Shown here: piece by piece, positions 22,227-32,717 of the stretch
Position numbering within the stretch: the first letter of the stretch is position 1
Layout: every line of letters starts with the position of its first letter
From: Multifurca ochricompacta
Lineage: Eukaryota > Basidiomycota > Agaricomycetes > Russulales > Russulaceae
Length of the DNA stretch: 64,000 bases
Assembly: GCA_022496185.1 (NCBI GenBank)
Contig: WTXG01000016.1
Location: 1 to 64,000 of the forward strand
Direction of reading: 5' to 3'
The notes under the pieces: model-generated
The model's database searches: none
Told to the model about the DNA's origin: nothing
What the model saw: the letters and a program-made list of their open reading frames with translations, nothing else
Program-made: the position numbers and the translations under genes

Positions 22227-23813
22227 CAGTGGGTCAAAAAACTGTCCCAATGTTTACACCATTTCTAGTATTCACTCTATAGCACCTCAGCATTTAGGAA
22301 TCTGGTTATGGTGTGGCTGTATGTCTGAATGCCCTGCTTCCTGGCTACCATGCCCAATTTGGATCAAAGAAATTGGCCATGATATAAGCATTTTATGATC
22401 AAATCAAATCAATCAATCATTGGGACAGTTTTTTGACCCACATTTCAAATCCACTATCTGCCCAATTACTACTTTATTTCACCCCTTTTTGCCTTGCTAA
22501 CTCCTTGAATCCTTTTAGTCATCCTTTCTATAACCTTTTGCCATCATTCTGGTGCATTTTTATTCCACTCCTCCACCACCCTCTCCCACAACTCAGGTAC
22601 CCCCTTGACTGGTTAAGATCCTTCTTCAGATCCACCCAGAGGTGTCCAATGGGGCTAATATTTCAAGGGATTGGGCTATCCATACCAGGCTTCAATATTC
22701 CTGTCTTAAAACTGCTGGCTTGCCTTCTTGGAATTGTGTTTTGGGTCATTGTCCTGCTGAAACATGGTTTCACCCTCCACCATTTCCAACTTTTCAAACC
22801 TTTCCACCACTCTGCCATCCAAAATATCACAGTACTGGCATTGATTCATGACCCCCTAAACCCCTGTAAGCATCCCTAGTCCATTCCACCTCATACAAGA
22901 CCAATACCATAAGTTCTTCCTCCATGCTTGACTGTCAGGGTGGTGGTTCTGTCAGAGGGTGGTTCTCCCTTATTTTTCCAAGTGTAGCTCCTGTCTGAAC
23001 CAGTTCTGTTCATTATAGTCTCACCTGACCACAAGATCCTTTTCCAGTCATCCACTGTCCAATTTTCATGGTAACCGCTCTCTGACAGAACCATCACTCC
23101 AACAGTGAAGCATAGAGGAGGAAGAACTTATGGTATTGGTCTTGTATGAGGTGGAATGGACTAGGGATGCTTACAGGGGTTTAGGGGGTCATGAATCAAT
23201 GCCAGTACTGTGATATTTTGGATGGCAGAGTGGTGGAAAGGTTTGAAAAGTTGGAAATGGTGGAGGGTGAAACCATGTTTCAGCAGGACAATGACCCAAA
23301 ACACAATTCCAAGAAGGCAAGCCAGCAGTTTTAAGACAGGAATATTGAAGCCTGGTATGGATAGCCCAATCCCTTGAAATATTAGCCCCATTGGACACCT
23401 CTGGGTGGATCTGAAGAAGGATCTTAACCAGTCAAGGGGGTACCTGAGTTGTGGGAGAGGGTGGTGGAGGAGTGGAATAAAAATGCACCAGAATGATGGC
23501 AAAAGGTTATAGAAAGGATGACTAAAAGGATTCAAGGAGTTAGCAAGGCAAAAAGGGGTGAAATAAAGTAGTAATTGGGCAGATAGTGGATTTGAAATGT
23601 GGGTCAAAAAACTGTCCCAATGATTGATTGATTTGATTTGATCATAAAATGCTTATATCATGGCCAATTTCTTTGATCCAAATTGGGCATGGTAGCCAGG
23701 AAGCAGGGCATTCAGACATACAGCCACACCATAACCAGATTCCTAAATGCTGAGGTGCTATAGAGTGAATACTAGAAATGGTGTAAACATTGGGACAGTT
23801 TTTTGACCCACTG
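22227..23813. mobile_element. Palindromic (fold-back) Tc1/mariner element with two 3' halves
   Basis: Bounded by TA on both sides (22225-22226 and 23814-23815) with ends CAGTGGGTCAAAAAACTGTC. The left arm (22227-22923) and right arm (23117-23813) are inverted copies of about 697 bp that appear identical wherever I compared them. Each arm encodes the C-terminal half of a Tc1 transposase pointing outward: FQQDNDPKHNSKKASQQF, then ELWERVVEEWNKNAPEWWQK, with in-frame stops. The 193-bp centre holds the DDE start on the minus strand (NWTVDDWKRILWSGETIMNR). A second inverted copy of the terminal motif lies 190 bp inside each end. Cannot encode a full transposase. Confidence 0.93.
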
Positions 23814-26176
23814 TACATCTTGTTTCATATTCAGCCACCAGTTATTCAGCCACCAGTAATTGCATTTGGCAAGGGTGTAAGTGTTTGCAATTCCCAGGTG
23901 TCCTGCAGAGGGAAGGTCATGGTGAAAATGGATCACCCCCCTCTTAATGTTGTCACCACTGGTGACAACAAGATGATCTGTGTCCTTCCACCAGAGGCCA
24001 TTGACTTTTTTCAGGTTGTGTGCATCAGCCCATGATTCACAGAGTTGTGGATTCATATTCTGTGTAACTTGAGCCCATAGGTCCATATTGTGCAGGCTGA
24101 CAACTGTGGTCTTTGCAAAGACCTCTTCTGGTAGGACAGTGATGTTCTCATTGTCTTTGTCTCCTGCATTGATGCTGGCAGGTCTGGACAGGGCATCAGC
24201 CCATGCATTGTGGCTTCTGGGGACATGCTTGAGTATGAAGTTGTACTCCTCAAGCTCTAGTACTTCTTGTGCCACTTGTTGACTGATTTTGTGAGGTTCA
24301 TGCCAGTAGAGGAGATTGGAGTGGTCCATGTAAATGATGGTCTTATGTGGGGATCCAGCAAGATATGGCTGCCAGTGTCTTAATGCCTTTACAATGGCAA
24401 GTAGTTCTCTGTCCCAAATATCATAGTTCCTTTCTGCTGATGAGAAGGTTTCTGAATAGAACACAATTGGGTGGAGGATTCCTGTATCATCTTGTTGAGA
24501 TAGAACTGCACTGTTGGCATATGAGGAGGCATCAACTTCAAGTTCAAAGGGGTGTTTGAGATTTGGTTGGATAAGGACAGGTTTGGAACTGATGATAGTC
24601 TTTATCTGGTCAAAGGCTTCCTGCTGGGGCATATCCCAGTGCCATGGGATGTCCTTTTTAAGAAGGTCATTTAGTGGTCAGGCTATGGCAGAGAATCCTT
24701 TGACAAAATGCCAGTAGAAATTACAGAAACCAATGAATGATCTGACATCTTTGGTGCAAGAGGGGACTGACCAGTTGTGAATGCCTTGCACCTTTACAGG
24801 ATCCATGTGCACTTGGCCACTTTCCAGAATCACACCAAGGTATTCAATGCTTGTCTGCTTGAAGGAGCACTTAGCTGGTTTCAAATAGAGGTCATACTTT
24901 GCCAGGATTTCAAGCACTTTGTGGACTTGAGTTCAGTGATGGTGAAGGTCATTACTAGTGGCTACCAGAATATCATCCATGTAGACAACCACTTCTTCTG
25001 TGAGGATTAGATTGTGAAAGATATGGTTCATCATTGATTGAAAGGTTGCAGGTGAGTTTGTTAGACCAAAGAACATTATGTTGGGTTCAAACAGCCCTTG
25101 ATTGGTTTTAAAGGTGGCTTTTGGCTGATCCCCTTCATGGATGCAGATTTTATTGTGTCCCCAGCAAATGTCCATTTTTGAAAACAACACCTTGTTGCAC
25201 ATTTTATCAATGATTTTGGATATTAAGGGAAGTGGGTAATTGTTTTTCACTGTAAGTTCATTAATCCATCAATAGTCTTGTACTAGTCATAACTTTCCAT
25301 CCTTCTTCTTGATGAAAAAGAAGGGTGAGGCATAGGGAGAATTCAAGGGTCATATGTATCCTTTGGCCAAATGTTCTTCCAAAAAGACAGATAGTGCCTC
25401 CTTCTTGGGTTGTGAAAGTGGGTAAACCTTACAATCAACAGACTGGGGTGCATTCAGGATGAAATCAATGGCATGGTCCCATTGTTGAGAGGGAGGGAAG
25501 TGCTGTGACTCTTCCTCCAAGAAAACTTTGTGATGTTGGTGGTACTCTGCTGGGACTACCTCTTTGAATGTTTTCTCCAGATTCTTCTGTGCTTCTGCCT
25601 GAGCCAGCTCTGAGGCCTTTGTAGCATAACAATACACCTGATCAACAGGTTCTATATCATTCCATGTGACAGCTGCTCCCATAACAATGGTATGAGTGAG
25701 GGGATGACATGCAGCATAATTGTATCCAAGAGAGGTGATAATAACTGTATAATAGTCTTTATCCATGGTGGCCTCTGCCCAGTTTATTTTTGGTTCAAAT
25801 GCTGCAAGCCAAGGATAGCCCAAGACTAAGTCTTCATCTCCTAGGTTTGTAATGAGGAAATGAAGTTGCTTTGTTTGTTCCCCAACTTGTACCTCTAAGT
25901 CACAACAGTGTGTGATCTTCCTGGCTTTATTGGCTGTTCCATCTATGTTCCAAATATTCTTTTCCTGGGGGAGTAACTGCACCCCCAGTCCCAGGGTTTT
26001 CTGGAGTCTCTGACTGATAAAGTTGTCAGTTGCTCCAGAGTCAATTAAAATGTCTTGGTCAGCTGTCTTCTGTGTAGTTTCAAAGTGGACTGGTATTTTA
26101 AGGGACTTGAAACAACTAGTATACACAGAAGTAACATGGAGTGCTCTCACCCAGGCTGATGGGGTTGAGCCTTTCA

Positions 26177-26183
26177 AAAATCC
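26177..26183 (-). promoter_or_regulatory. Putative -1 frameshift site at gag-pol junction, family D
   Basis: Minus strand reads AAG GAT TTT TGA in the gag frame (EKAFGQKDF then stop). The pol frame (TKGFLKGSTPSAW) is -1 and open across it. G-GAT-TTT has the X XXY YYZ layout of the MMTV pro-pol site GGAUUUA. The same sequence occurs in family C at 45653. Confidence 0.5.
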
Positions 26184-26254
26184 TTTTGTCCAAATGCTTT
26201 CTCCACCAAGATAGAGCATAGCATGAGTCCAGGTAACCTGTGAGTCTCTGTGAG

Positions 26255-26659
26255 TAGAGCTGTGGGAATACATGTGGGTATTCATACTTGCGGATCCAAG
26301 TCATCCATGGGAAAATACTTGCATGGATCTGGGTATTGATTTTGGCACCCCAGGTACCCATGTGAGTACTCACAGAATACCCACACAGATATTATTATTT
26401 ATTAAATTATTTTTGCCACACTTAATTCCAGTTCTAATTATTCATTATAACCCTCATTTCTCTTGTCAAGATAACTCTCAATTGTAAGTGAATCTGAGTG
26501 AAAGACACACAATCAAAAATTGACAATGTGAGACAATGCTGCCTTCATGCAGATGCACAAATTAAAATAATAACTAACTTATAAAATATAAATGAGCTAC
26601 CTAGTTTAGTAGTGTGATGTGATGCTTCAACTAAATAAGGTAAAAGATAACTAATCATT
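26255..26659. other. Unassigned AT-rich segment with possible MITE start
   Basis: Begins TAGAGCTGTGGGAATACATG at the point where family D coding sequence stops, which looks like a hAT-type end, but no matching right end or 8-bp duplication was found. Contains GGATCCAAGTCATCCATGGG, similar to segments at 15360 and 55650. Confidence 0.35.
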
Positions 26660-26670
26660 TAGTTGGTCAA

Positions 26671-27522
26671 GCTGGCACACTGTGCCACACTCACTACTCT
26701 GAAGGAAGCCCACTGGATCTGTCTCCACACCCCCTCCACCTCCCTCCACCTCCAGCCCTCCCCTGCAGCCTGGTGTGCTCAGGTGTGCCTTGCTGCCTTT
26801 GCCTCCTGGCATGCTGACTGGGTTGCTGCATGGGCATGTGCCACCCCCACCCCTGACCTCCCCAACCTGCATGACAATTGTGCCTACCTCTCTCCCTCAC
26901 CTGCCCCCCTGATGGATGCAACCACCCCTCTGGCACACTGCCACCACCCCACCCAGCTCTTTCTCTCACCACACCTCCACAGCCTTTCAACTTGCCACTG
27001 GCCATGGCTTTATTGCTGAGTACACTGAACATTTCCACCCCACTCTGTCCCACTCCACCTCTCTGCCCTCTCTATGCAACTGCCTGTGTGGAAGTGGGCA
27101 TTGACACACTCCCTGGCCACTTCACTTGGACTGACATATCTGGTAATGTCTCATTTGCCACCACCCTCCTTCTCTTTCTGCAGTGGACCTGGGCTGCCTT
27201 CAGGCCCATCTCTGAGCAATGACCTCATGAAATAGGATGAATTGACTGGGGTGCTGGGCCTATGGTAAGTGGTCTAGCTCTCTGCTCTCCCTTGTTGCTT
27301 TTTACCACCACCACCTGGGACAGGCCAGCCCTCACAGGCTGGCCCATTCCCTTGCCCTCTCCTGGGCCTTACTCCACTTGTTCCCTTTGCATTTTTGGTT
27401 TGGGTAGTGTAATCTCTGCCTGTCACTGTCTTATGTTCATCCCACAGTAGTTATTATGTTCCTGGTAGTAGCCATGCAATTTAGGACATGTCACATAATA
27501 AAGTTGAACTCAAAAAAAAAAA
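26671..27522 (+). mobile_element. 5'-truncated LINE with poly-A tail and 11-bp target duplication
   Basis: Ends in an A tract (27512-27522) and is flanked by TAGTTGGTCAA at 26660-26670 and 27523-27533. The coding part includes QLATGHGFIAEYTEHFHP and a degraded cysteine region LPSLCNCLCGSGH, typical of the C-terminus of fungal LINE ORF2. The 5' truncation, tail and variable-length duplication are the marks of target-primed reverse transcription. Confidence 0.85.
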
Positions 27523-27533
27523 TAGTTGGTCAA

Positions 27534-28284
27534 AACTGAAGTGAATGCTACACAAAGCAGTGCCCTTAAATACTAGAAGGAGAGTGTAATCCTATTTTGT
27601 ATAACAACAGAGCAACAAGGGAAATTAGAGAACATTTGTGTGGATCATCCTTGATCAGTTAAAGCATGCTCAGGGCTAGTGCTTAAAAGTCCAGTTAAGT
27701 CCAGTTTTTTTCCATTTTAGGGATGAACCAGAACTGGAACCAGTTCGACCACACTGAGAGATGACCTACAGTCAGACTGGACTTACAAGGACTGGTTTTT
27801 TTGCAGTCTGTAGTCAGTCCATGACCAGTTTAGGTCAACCTGAACCAGTGTTTATACATACATTTACCATGACAGAAGGCAGATACTATGACTACATGCA
27901 ACAGAGATTTAGATATAATTTGTGCATTGCACAGGTAACCCATAACCCACAGTTTTTCAATAGAATGGCAGCATGCCAGCTGCTTCAGGTGGCCCCAGTG
28001 CCTTGGTTGTGCACAAACTAAACAATGCCAGCATAAAGTATAATTAAAACAATGCAAACAACATTTAATTTACATAGACAAAATGTCCATCTACTTTCAA
28101 AACAGTAGTCTGCACTAAGATCTACTATGACACTTCCATTCCCACTGCCACCTGTGTACCCCCTTGCTCTGATGAGGGCCAGACATTTCTGCTCTGTAGA
28201 GGCAGCCAGTTGTGCAGATGTGGTGTAGCTGCACAGACCCTGGCATAGGATGTGCCAGGGATGAGTATGACTGACTACCACTAA
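27534..28284. other. Unassigned; holds CCAGTT-rich segment
   Basis: 27534-27620 is the continuation of the repeat broken by the LINE. 27690-27860 is rich in CCAGTT and AACTGG motifs (GTCCAGTTAAGTCCAG, GAACCAGAACTGGAACCAG), resembling the MITE-like segment at 55414-55600. No gene seen. Confidence 0.35.
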
Positions 28285-28728
28285 GAGAGGTCAAGTTTGT
28301 AGGGTCCACAGGGAAGACATACCTCTGTGGACCATAGGGCAGTGGGTAGTAGCCATCATACTCATGTGCCTGAGAGTGCAATGTTGATGCAAGGTGGAGA
28401 GGTTGAGTTCATGGGGTCTGCAGGGAAGATGTACCTCTGGACCATAGGGCAGCAAGTAGTAGCCATCATACTTGTGTGCCCAAGAGTGTGATGTTGATGT
28501 GAGGCAGAGAGGTTGAGTTTGTAGGGTCCACAGGGAAGATGCACCTCTGTGGACTGTAGGGTGGCAGGTAGTAGCCATCATACTCATGTGCCCAAGAGTG
28601 CAATTTTGATGCAAGGCAGAGAGGTCAAGTTCATAGGGTCCACAGGGAAGACATACCTCTGTGGACCATAGGGCAGCAGGTAGTAGCTGTCATACTTGTG
28701 TGCCTGAGAGTGCAATTTTGATGCTGTC
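28285..28728. repeat. Minisatellite, four units of 110-112 bp
   Basis: Units start at 28285, 28397, 28507 and 28619, each beginning GAGAGGTYRAGTT and containing GGGTCCACAGGGAAGA, GTAGTAGCCATCATAC and GTGCCYRAGAGTG. The units differ mainly by C/T and G/A changes. The unit length is not a multiple of 3 throughout, so any long frame is incidental. Confidence 0.9.
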
Positions 28729-28918
28729 AATTAGAATGTTAGCCTTAAAAGCTAAACAATCATGTAACTCACAATGCCATTTCAACAAGGCATGCTCCAG
28801 CTTGTAGGAACAAGAGGTAGTGCCTTGATTATGGATTCAGGACTCTTGACTAGAGCTTCTGAAAACCAGATGGATGAAGCTGTATCAATGTGAATCTGAA
28901 GAGTTGAACCCTGAGGGG

Positions 28919-29046
28919 CAAGGTGGAGATGCAGAGGGATGAACTGGAAGGTATGACTGACTACCAATAAGAGAGGTCAACAGGCAAGGTGGAGACACAG
29001 AGGGACAAACTGGAAGGTATGACTGACTACCAATAAGAGAGGTCAA
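28919..29046. repeat. Tandem duplication of a 66-bp unit
   Basis: Two copies (from 28919 and 28985) of CAAGGTGGAGAYRCAGAGGG followed by AACTGGAAGGTATGACTGAC and TACCAATAAGAGAGGTCAA. The last part also precedes the minisatellite at 28266-28290. Confidence 0.85.
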
Positions 29047-29051
29047 AAGTC

Positions 29052-29522
29052 AATGGGCAAAAGCAGAAAAAGCACACCTGTTATGTGAATACCATTGATG
29101 TATTCTGGTATGACTCTGCTATGTTCAAGTTAAGCTGGGGCCCTCCTCCATGAAGGATGACATGATAGAGGCCGACACAATAAGGCTTGACCTAGGACAG
29201 CACCATCGACTTTTATTCCAACAAACTTGGCTGGTTGTGAAGGGTTTGCAGATAAAGAGAATATACAAAGGTAGCGTTCTACCTTGCGTTTAGTTCCAAT
29301 GGAGCATAAAAGTTGTGTTATAGTTTCCTGTGATGTGTTGGAGAAACAAAGGAAAGGAGAAGTGATGGTGAATGTACCCTGTGTCATGTTCAATGGGTGT
29401 AAGGTCAACCCACTGTCAAAACATTCACATTTACATTACTCTAACAATGGGTTAGGGTTTCTGATGGGTTGGGAATTGCATACTGGTACATGGCTATCCT
29501 ACTAGTCTATGTGAATCATATC
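29052..29522. other. Unassigned
   Basis: No recognisable gene. 29160-29290 retains several CG dinucleotides (GGCCGACAC, CATCGAC, GTAGCGTTC, TTGCGTT) unlike its neighbours, hinting at a younger insertion that I cannot delimit. Confidence 0.3.
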
Positions 29523-29524
29523 TA

Positions 29525-31560
29525 CAGTGCCTCACAAAACTGAGTCAATGTTTTGCACTTTTGCACTGTTTGTTGAATATTGCATCAGCCAAAACAAATA
29601 TAAACAAAGTCTTGGTATACCATAAAAGGTACAAGATAAGGGTTATGTAATGCAATAATAATTATGTAATTCTGATCAAAACCTGTGGAGCTATGCCCAT
29701 TTCAAATTGGGGACTCATTGACTCAGTTTTGTGAGGGGGTATCAGAAATATCAGAATCTGATGCTCCACCAAATGTACAGCAACCAATCCTTAATATATG
29801 GTTACCATAGTTATCTTAATATTGATGGGACCTGGAATAGAGCTATTTAATCATGGTTTACATTCCCAGAATATTATAATTTCCCAATGCACCCCACCTC
29901 CTCTGCTCAGAAAGAAAACATGCTCTCTCTGGCCTCTGAAGGTCATTCCACTCACACTATTGCCTCCAGACTCAGCCTCGGCCAGTCCACAGTCTCTAGG
30001 ATACTCAGAACCCTCCATTTTGACCAGCAAATCTCCTCTGGTGGCCGTCCTTCCAAGCTCTCCACTACCTCCTAGAGGGCTATCTTCACTCAAATGACTA
30101 CTGGAAAGGCTTCTAATGCTGTCCAGGCCACCAATTACATCAATTACATCATCCCCAACCATGTCTCTTCACAGACTGTGCACTGGGTTCTTAAACTGTG
30201 GAAACGCAGCTGAGGTTAGATAAGCACTACCTAAACGGGTAGCAAGATAATTCAGTTGTGAATGGTCAAAACTATACATTAATTAGTCTTTACCTAAACG
30301 GGTAGCAAGATAACTACGCGAGTAATGTTAGCTATATGCGTGGTAAAGATAATCTAAGTAAATACTCACTTCAGTTGTGAATGGTCAAAACTGAAGTGTA
30401 CAACACAGAAATAATGTCCTTAAATACTGTAAAGAGTGTGCTGTGCTATGGTCATGAAGGATTGTATCTTAATCATAAGTAATCATAACAAACGAGTGGA
30501 ATGTCAGTAGGTATATTACAATGTCCACTTAACTCTGTCTTGTACCAGCAACTCCGGTCACCTCTGATCCGGTCTGGCCAACTCTGATCCGTTACCAGCT
30601 CAACATAAACAACATTCATTCAAGGCTGTAACAAAGAAGAAAAGGCCACTACTCTCTGCAGTACATTGCAAGAAGCACTTAGCCTTTGCTTTGAAGTACC
30701 AAAACTGGACTATGGAGGACTGGAAGAGGGTGATTTGGTCAGATGAGACCAAAATCAACAGGTTTGGGTCAGATGCCAGTCCTCCACAGTCCAGTTTTGG
30801 TACTTGAAAGCAAAGGCCAACCTCTTCTGCCTATGCCTTGCACTAAGCAAGTGCTTTTTTGTCTTCACCACAGCCTTGAATGAGCTTTTTCTGAGCACTC
30901 TCCTGACTGTTTCTGAGGGGACTGAAGTGGGGATGATGGTCTTGATGTAATTGGTGGCCTGGACAGCATTAGAAGCCTTTCCAGTAGTCATTTGAGTGAA
31001 GATAGCCCTCTAGGAGGTAGTGGAGAGCTTGGAAGGACGGCCACCAGAGGAGATTTGCTGGTCAAAATGGAGGGTTCTGAGTATCCTAGAGACTGTGGAC
31101 TGGCCGAGGCTGAGTCTGGAGGCAATAGTGTGAGTGGAATGACCTTCAGAGGCCAGAGAGAGCATGTTTTCTTTCTCAGCAGAGGAGGTGGGGTGCATTG
31201 GGAAATTATAATATTCTGAGAATGTAAACCATGGTTTAATAGCTCTATTCCAGGTCCTGTCAATATTAAGATAACTATGGTAACCATATATTAAGGATTG
31301 GTTGCTGTACATTTGGTGGAGCATCAGATTCTGATATTTCTGATACCCCCTCACAAAACTGAGTCAATGAGTCCCCAATTTGAAATGGGCATAGCTCCAC
31401 AGGTTTTGATCAGAATTACATAATTATTATTGCATTACATAACCCTTATCTTGTACCTTTTATGGTATACCAAGACTTTGTTTATATTTGTTTTGGCTGA
31501 TGCAATATTCAACAAACAGTGCAAAAGTGCAAAACATTGACTCAGTTTTGTGAGGCACTG
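29525..31560. mobile_element. Palindromic (fold-back) Tc1/mariner element with two 5' halves
   Basis: Ends CAGTGCCTCACAAAACTGAG on both sides, flanked by TA (29523-29524, 31561-31562). The outer arms (29525 to about 30140 and about 30945 to 31560) are about 99% identical inverted copies. Each encodes the N-terminal helix-turn-helix of a Tc1 transposase (SLASEGHSTHTIASRLSLGQ, STVSRILRTLHFDQQISSGG) pointing inward. The inner parts are more diverged: FKAVTKKKRPLLSAVHCKKH in plus versus FKAVVKTKKHLLSARHRQKR in minus, both reaching YQNWTxEDW. The left arm is broken by an insert at about 30198-30612. No DDE C-terminal half is present. Confidence 0.92.
30198..30612 (-). mobile_element. Insert within the second palindromic Tc1 element
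   Basis: Interrupts the left-arm transposase between VHWVLKLW and SFKAVTKK. Contains the inverted TATA-type repeat seen at 16386-16560 (CACTTCAGTTGTGAATGGTC, AAAACTGAAGTG) and a duplicated ACCTAAACGGGTAGCAAGATAA (30231, 30293). CpG is retained (ACGCGAG, TATGCGTGG), implying a younger age. Ends and target duplication are not resolved. Confidence 0.55.
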
Positions 31561-31562
31561 TA

Positions 31563-32095
31563 ACTGGGTATCTAAAGTTCTACTATGATATCATGAAATT
31601 CTATTGCTTCATCAAGTTCATTCCCATCAAATGCATTCTGCCAATTGTTGGCCCACAGCAACTCATGAAATTCATCAACATCCACCTCTTCAACAAAGCC
31701 AGAATTCCAAGCAGCCAAATCTGCAATGTTGTTATGCCACACAAACTTCATTACCTGGAGTTCTTCAAATTTCTTTGGACCTAGGGATGAACATCGATCA
31801 TCTGCAACTCACTTAGCAGCTGAAAAGAGTTGCTCGCATGGGACAGAAGATGCAGGTATTGGGAGAATGTTGAGTGCAATGCATCCAAGGGTTAGATAAA
31901 GCTTGTGATTGTTCTATTGTTCATAGTATAAGACATTAAGTACTATCAAGTCAAATAGAATTAATTTATGCACCTGCCACCATAAAATTATGTCCATCTC
32001 TGGTGTCACATCAGCTGGCATGTCCCTCAAATACTGCCATAGTTCATCCTCCCATCCCTCAGCTCTGTCCACAGCAAGGAGGGCAAGGCAATATC
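31563..32095 (-). pseudogene. hAT transposase hATC-domain fragment
   Basis: Minus strand reads DRYCLALLAVDRAEGWEDEL, WQYLRDMPADVTPEMDIILW, an intron-like gap, then CEQLFSAAK, a stop, SLGPKKFEELQVMKFVWHN. This is the dimerisation domain of a basidiomycete hAT transposase. The N-terminus is missing because the family A LTR begins at 32096. Confidence 0.82.
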
Positions 32096-32669
32096 TGTCA
32101 TGAACTGACACCCTAGAAAACCTCCTGACCCCCAGAAATCCCCAGACGCTCCCAGAGACCTTGTAGAACCCTCAGAGACGAAGATAACCCTAGATTAAGA
32201 CCAGAGAAAGGCTGGTCCGGACCAGGGCCGGACTCCTGCCAAATTGGAGACCTGTGGGAAGAGTACTGAGAGAACCCCACAATGCCTAAACAGCAGTCCA
32301 CAAACTGTGGACTGCGGACTGTGGATTTCTAAGCCCAAAAGTGGGGCTATTCTCATTGGTGGATCAGTAGGGAGTTAAAGCGAAGTTAACCTCCCCTAAA
32401 GTGGTGCACAGACCAAAGTCCCAGTTGTAATTACGTATATAAACCCTTTAGGAATAGAATGGACAGCTCCAGACTGTCCACTTGTGATCCGGTTCCTGAT
32501 TACCTAGGAGATTAGCCCCACCTTGTGGAAGGCTTCTCATCCCTTGCCCTTGAGCTGTTCACTTCGTCTCTCTTGCACTTTCACCCTCACTCTCACCTTT
32601 TGCCCACTTCCAAGTCCCTTCCCCTTGCATACAACCCACTGTCCAGGCAGTCGACAGTGAGTTGTAACA
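32096..32669 (+). repeat. 5' LTR of copy A2 with promoter
   Basis: TGTCATGAACTGACA to GAGTTGTAACA. TATA box TATATAAA at 32436-32443; predicted RNA start AGACTGTCCA at 32471-32480, about 35 nt downstream. GGACAGCTCCAGACTGTCC around it can form a hairpin. Confidence 0.93.
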
Positions 32670-32671
32670 TT

Positions 32672-32681
32672 TGGACAGTCT
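32672..32681 (+). promoter_or_regulatory. Self-priming primer site of copy A2
   Basis: TGGACAGTCT, 2 nt after the LTR, is the exact complement of AGACTGTCCA at 32471-32480 in the same LTR. Known for Tf1/sushi elements, where the first 11 nt of the RNA prime minus-strand DNA synthesis. Confidence 0.7.
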
Positions 32682-32717
32682 CTTTCACAGCAGACAGTGA
32701 CTGACAAAAGTGCCCTA

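Larger units (their letters stand above)
21071..26222 (-). pseudogene. Pol of family D (protease, RT, RNase H, integrase, chromodomain)
   Basis: Protease at about 26090-25700 with LIDSGATDNFISQRL and DEDLVLGYPWLAAF. RT at 25370-24680 with WGHNKICIHEGDQPKATFKT and [15 protein letters not shown] (YMDD intact). RNase H at 24632-24190 with ELEVDASSYANSAVL and WDRELLAIVKALRHWQPYL. The integrase zinc finger is interrupted by the Tc1 element. The core follows at 22220-21400 (MDFIVKLLLSQGYDSILTIT), then HGPFLIEQKLSDVTYKL and a chromodomain trace (YLIKWKGFPDSD-like, frameshifted) near 21190-21080. The duplication WWLNNWWLN before the insert is a 12-bp tandem repeat. Several TGA codons and frameshifts kill it. 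Confidence 0.9.
18303..26254 (-). mobile_element. Ty3 family D retrotransposon (minus strand, 5' end lost)
   Basis: In minus-strand order: gag-pol junction, protease, RT, RNase H, integrase with chromodomain, a third ORF, polypurine tract (19135-19114, AAAGAGGGGGTAA) and 3' LTR from 19113 downwards. The 5' LTR and gag are missing beyond about 26222-26254. It hosts a solo LTR (20024-20720) and a Tc1 palindrome (22227-23813). Pol is close in sequence to family C at 45653-49144. Confidence 0.9.

Noticed and set aside
22433..22879. 148-codon ORF present twice in identical form (plus here, minus at 23161-23607)
   Set aside because: It is the antisense strand of the Tc1 transposase C-terminal half in each arm of the palindrome, not a separate gene.
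26255..26500. Complete hAT MITE starting TAGAGCTGTGGG
   Set aside because: No inverted right end and no 8-bp duplication could be found.
26663..27222. Overlapping 114-118-codon His/Pro-rich ORFs
   Set aside because: These are different frames of the decayed LINE ORF2 tail; only the QLATGHGFIAEYTEHF frame resembles a known protein.
28285..28728. Regular repeats that might suggest a CRISPR-like array
   Set aside because: Units are directly adjacent with no unique spacers, and the genome is eukaryotic.
29851..30162. Glycine/serine-rich ORFs opposite the Tc1 helix-turn-helix region
   Set aside because: Antisense shadow of the transposase N-terminus in both arms.
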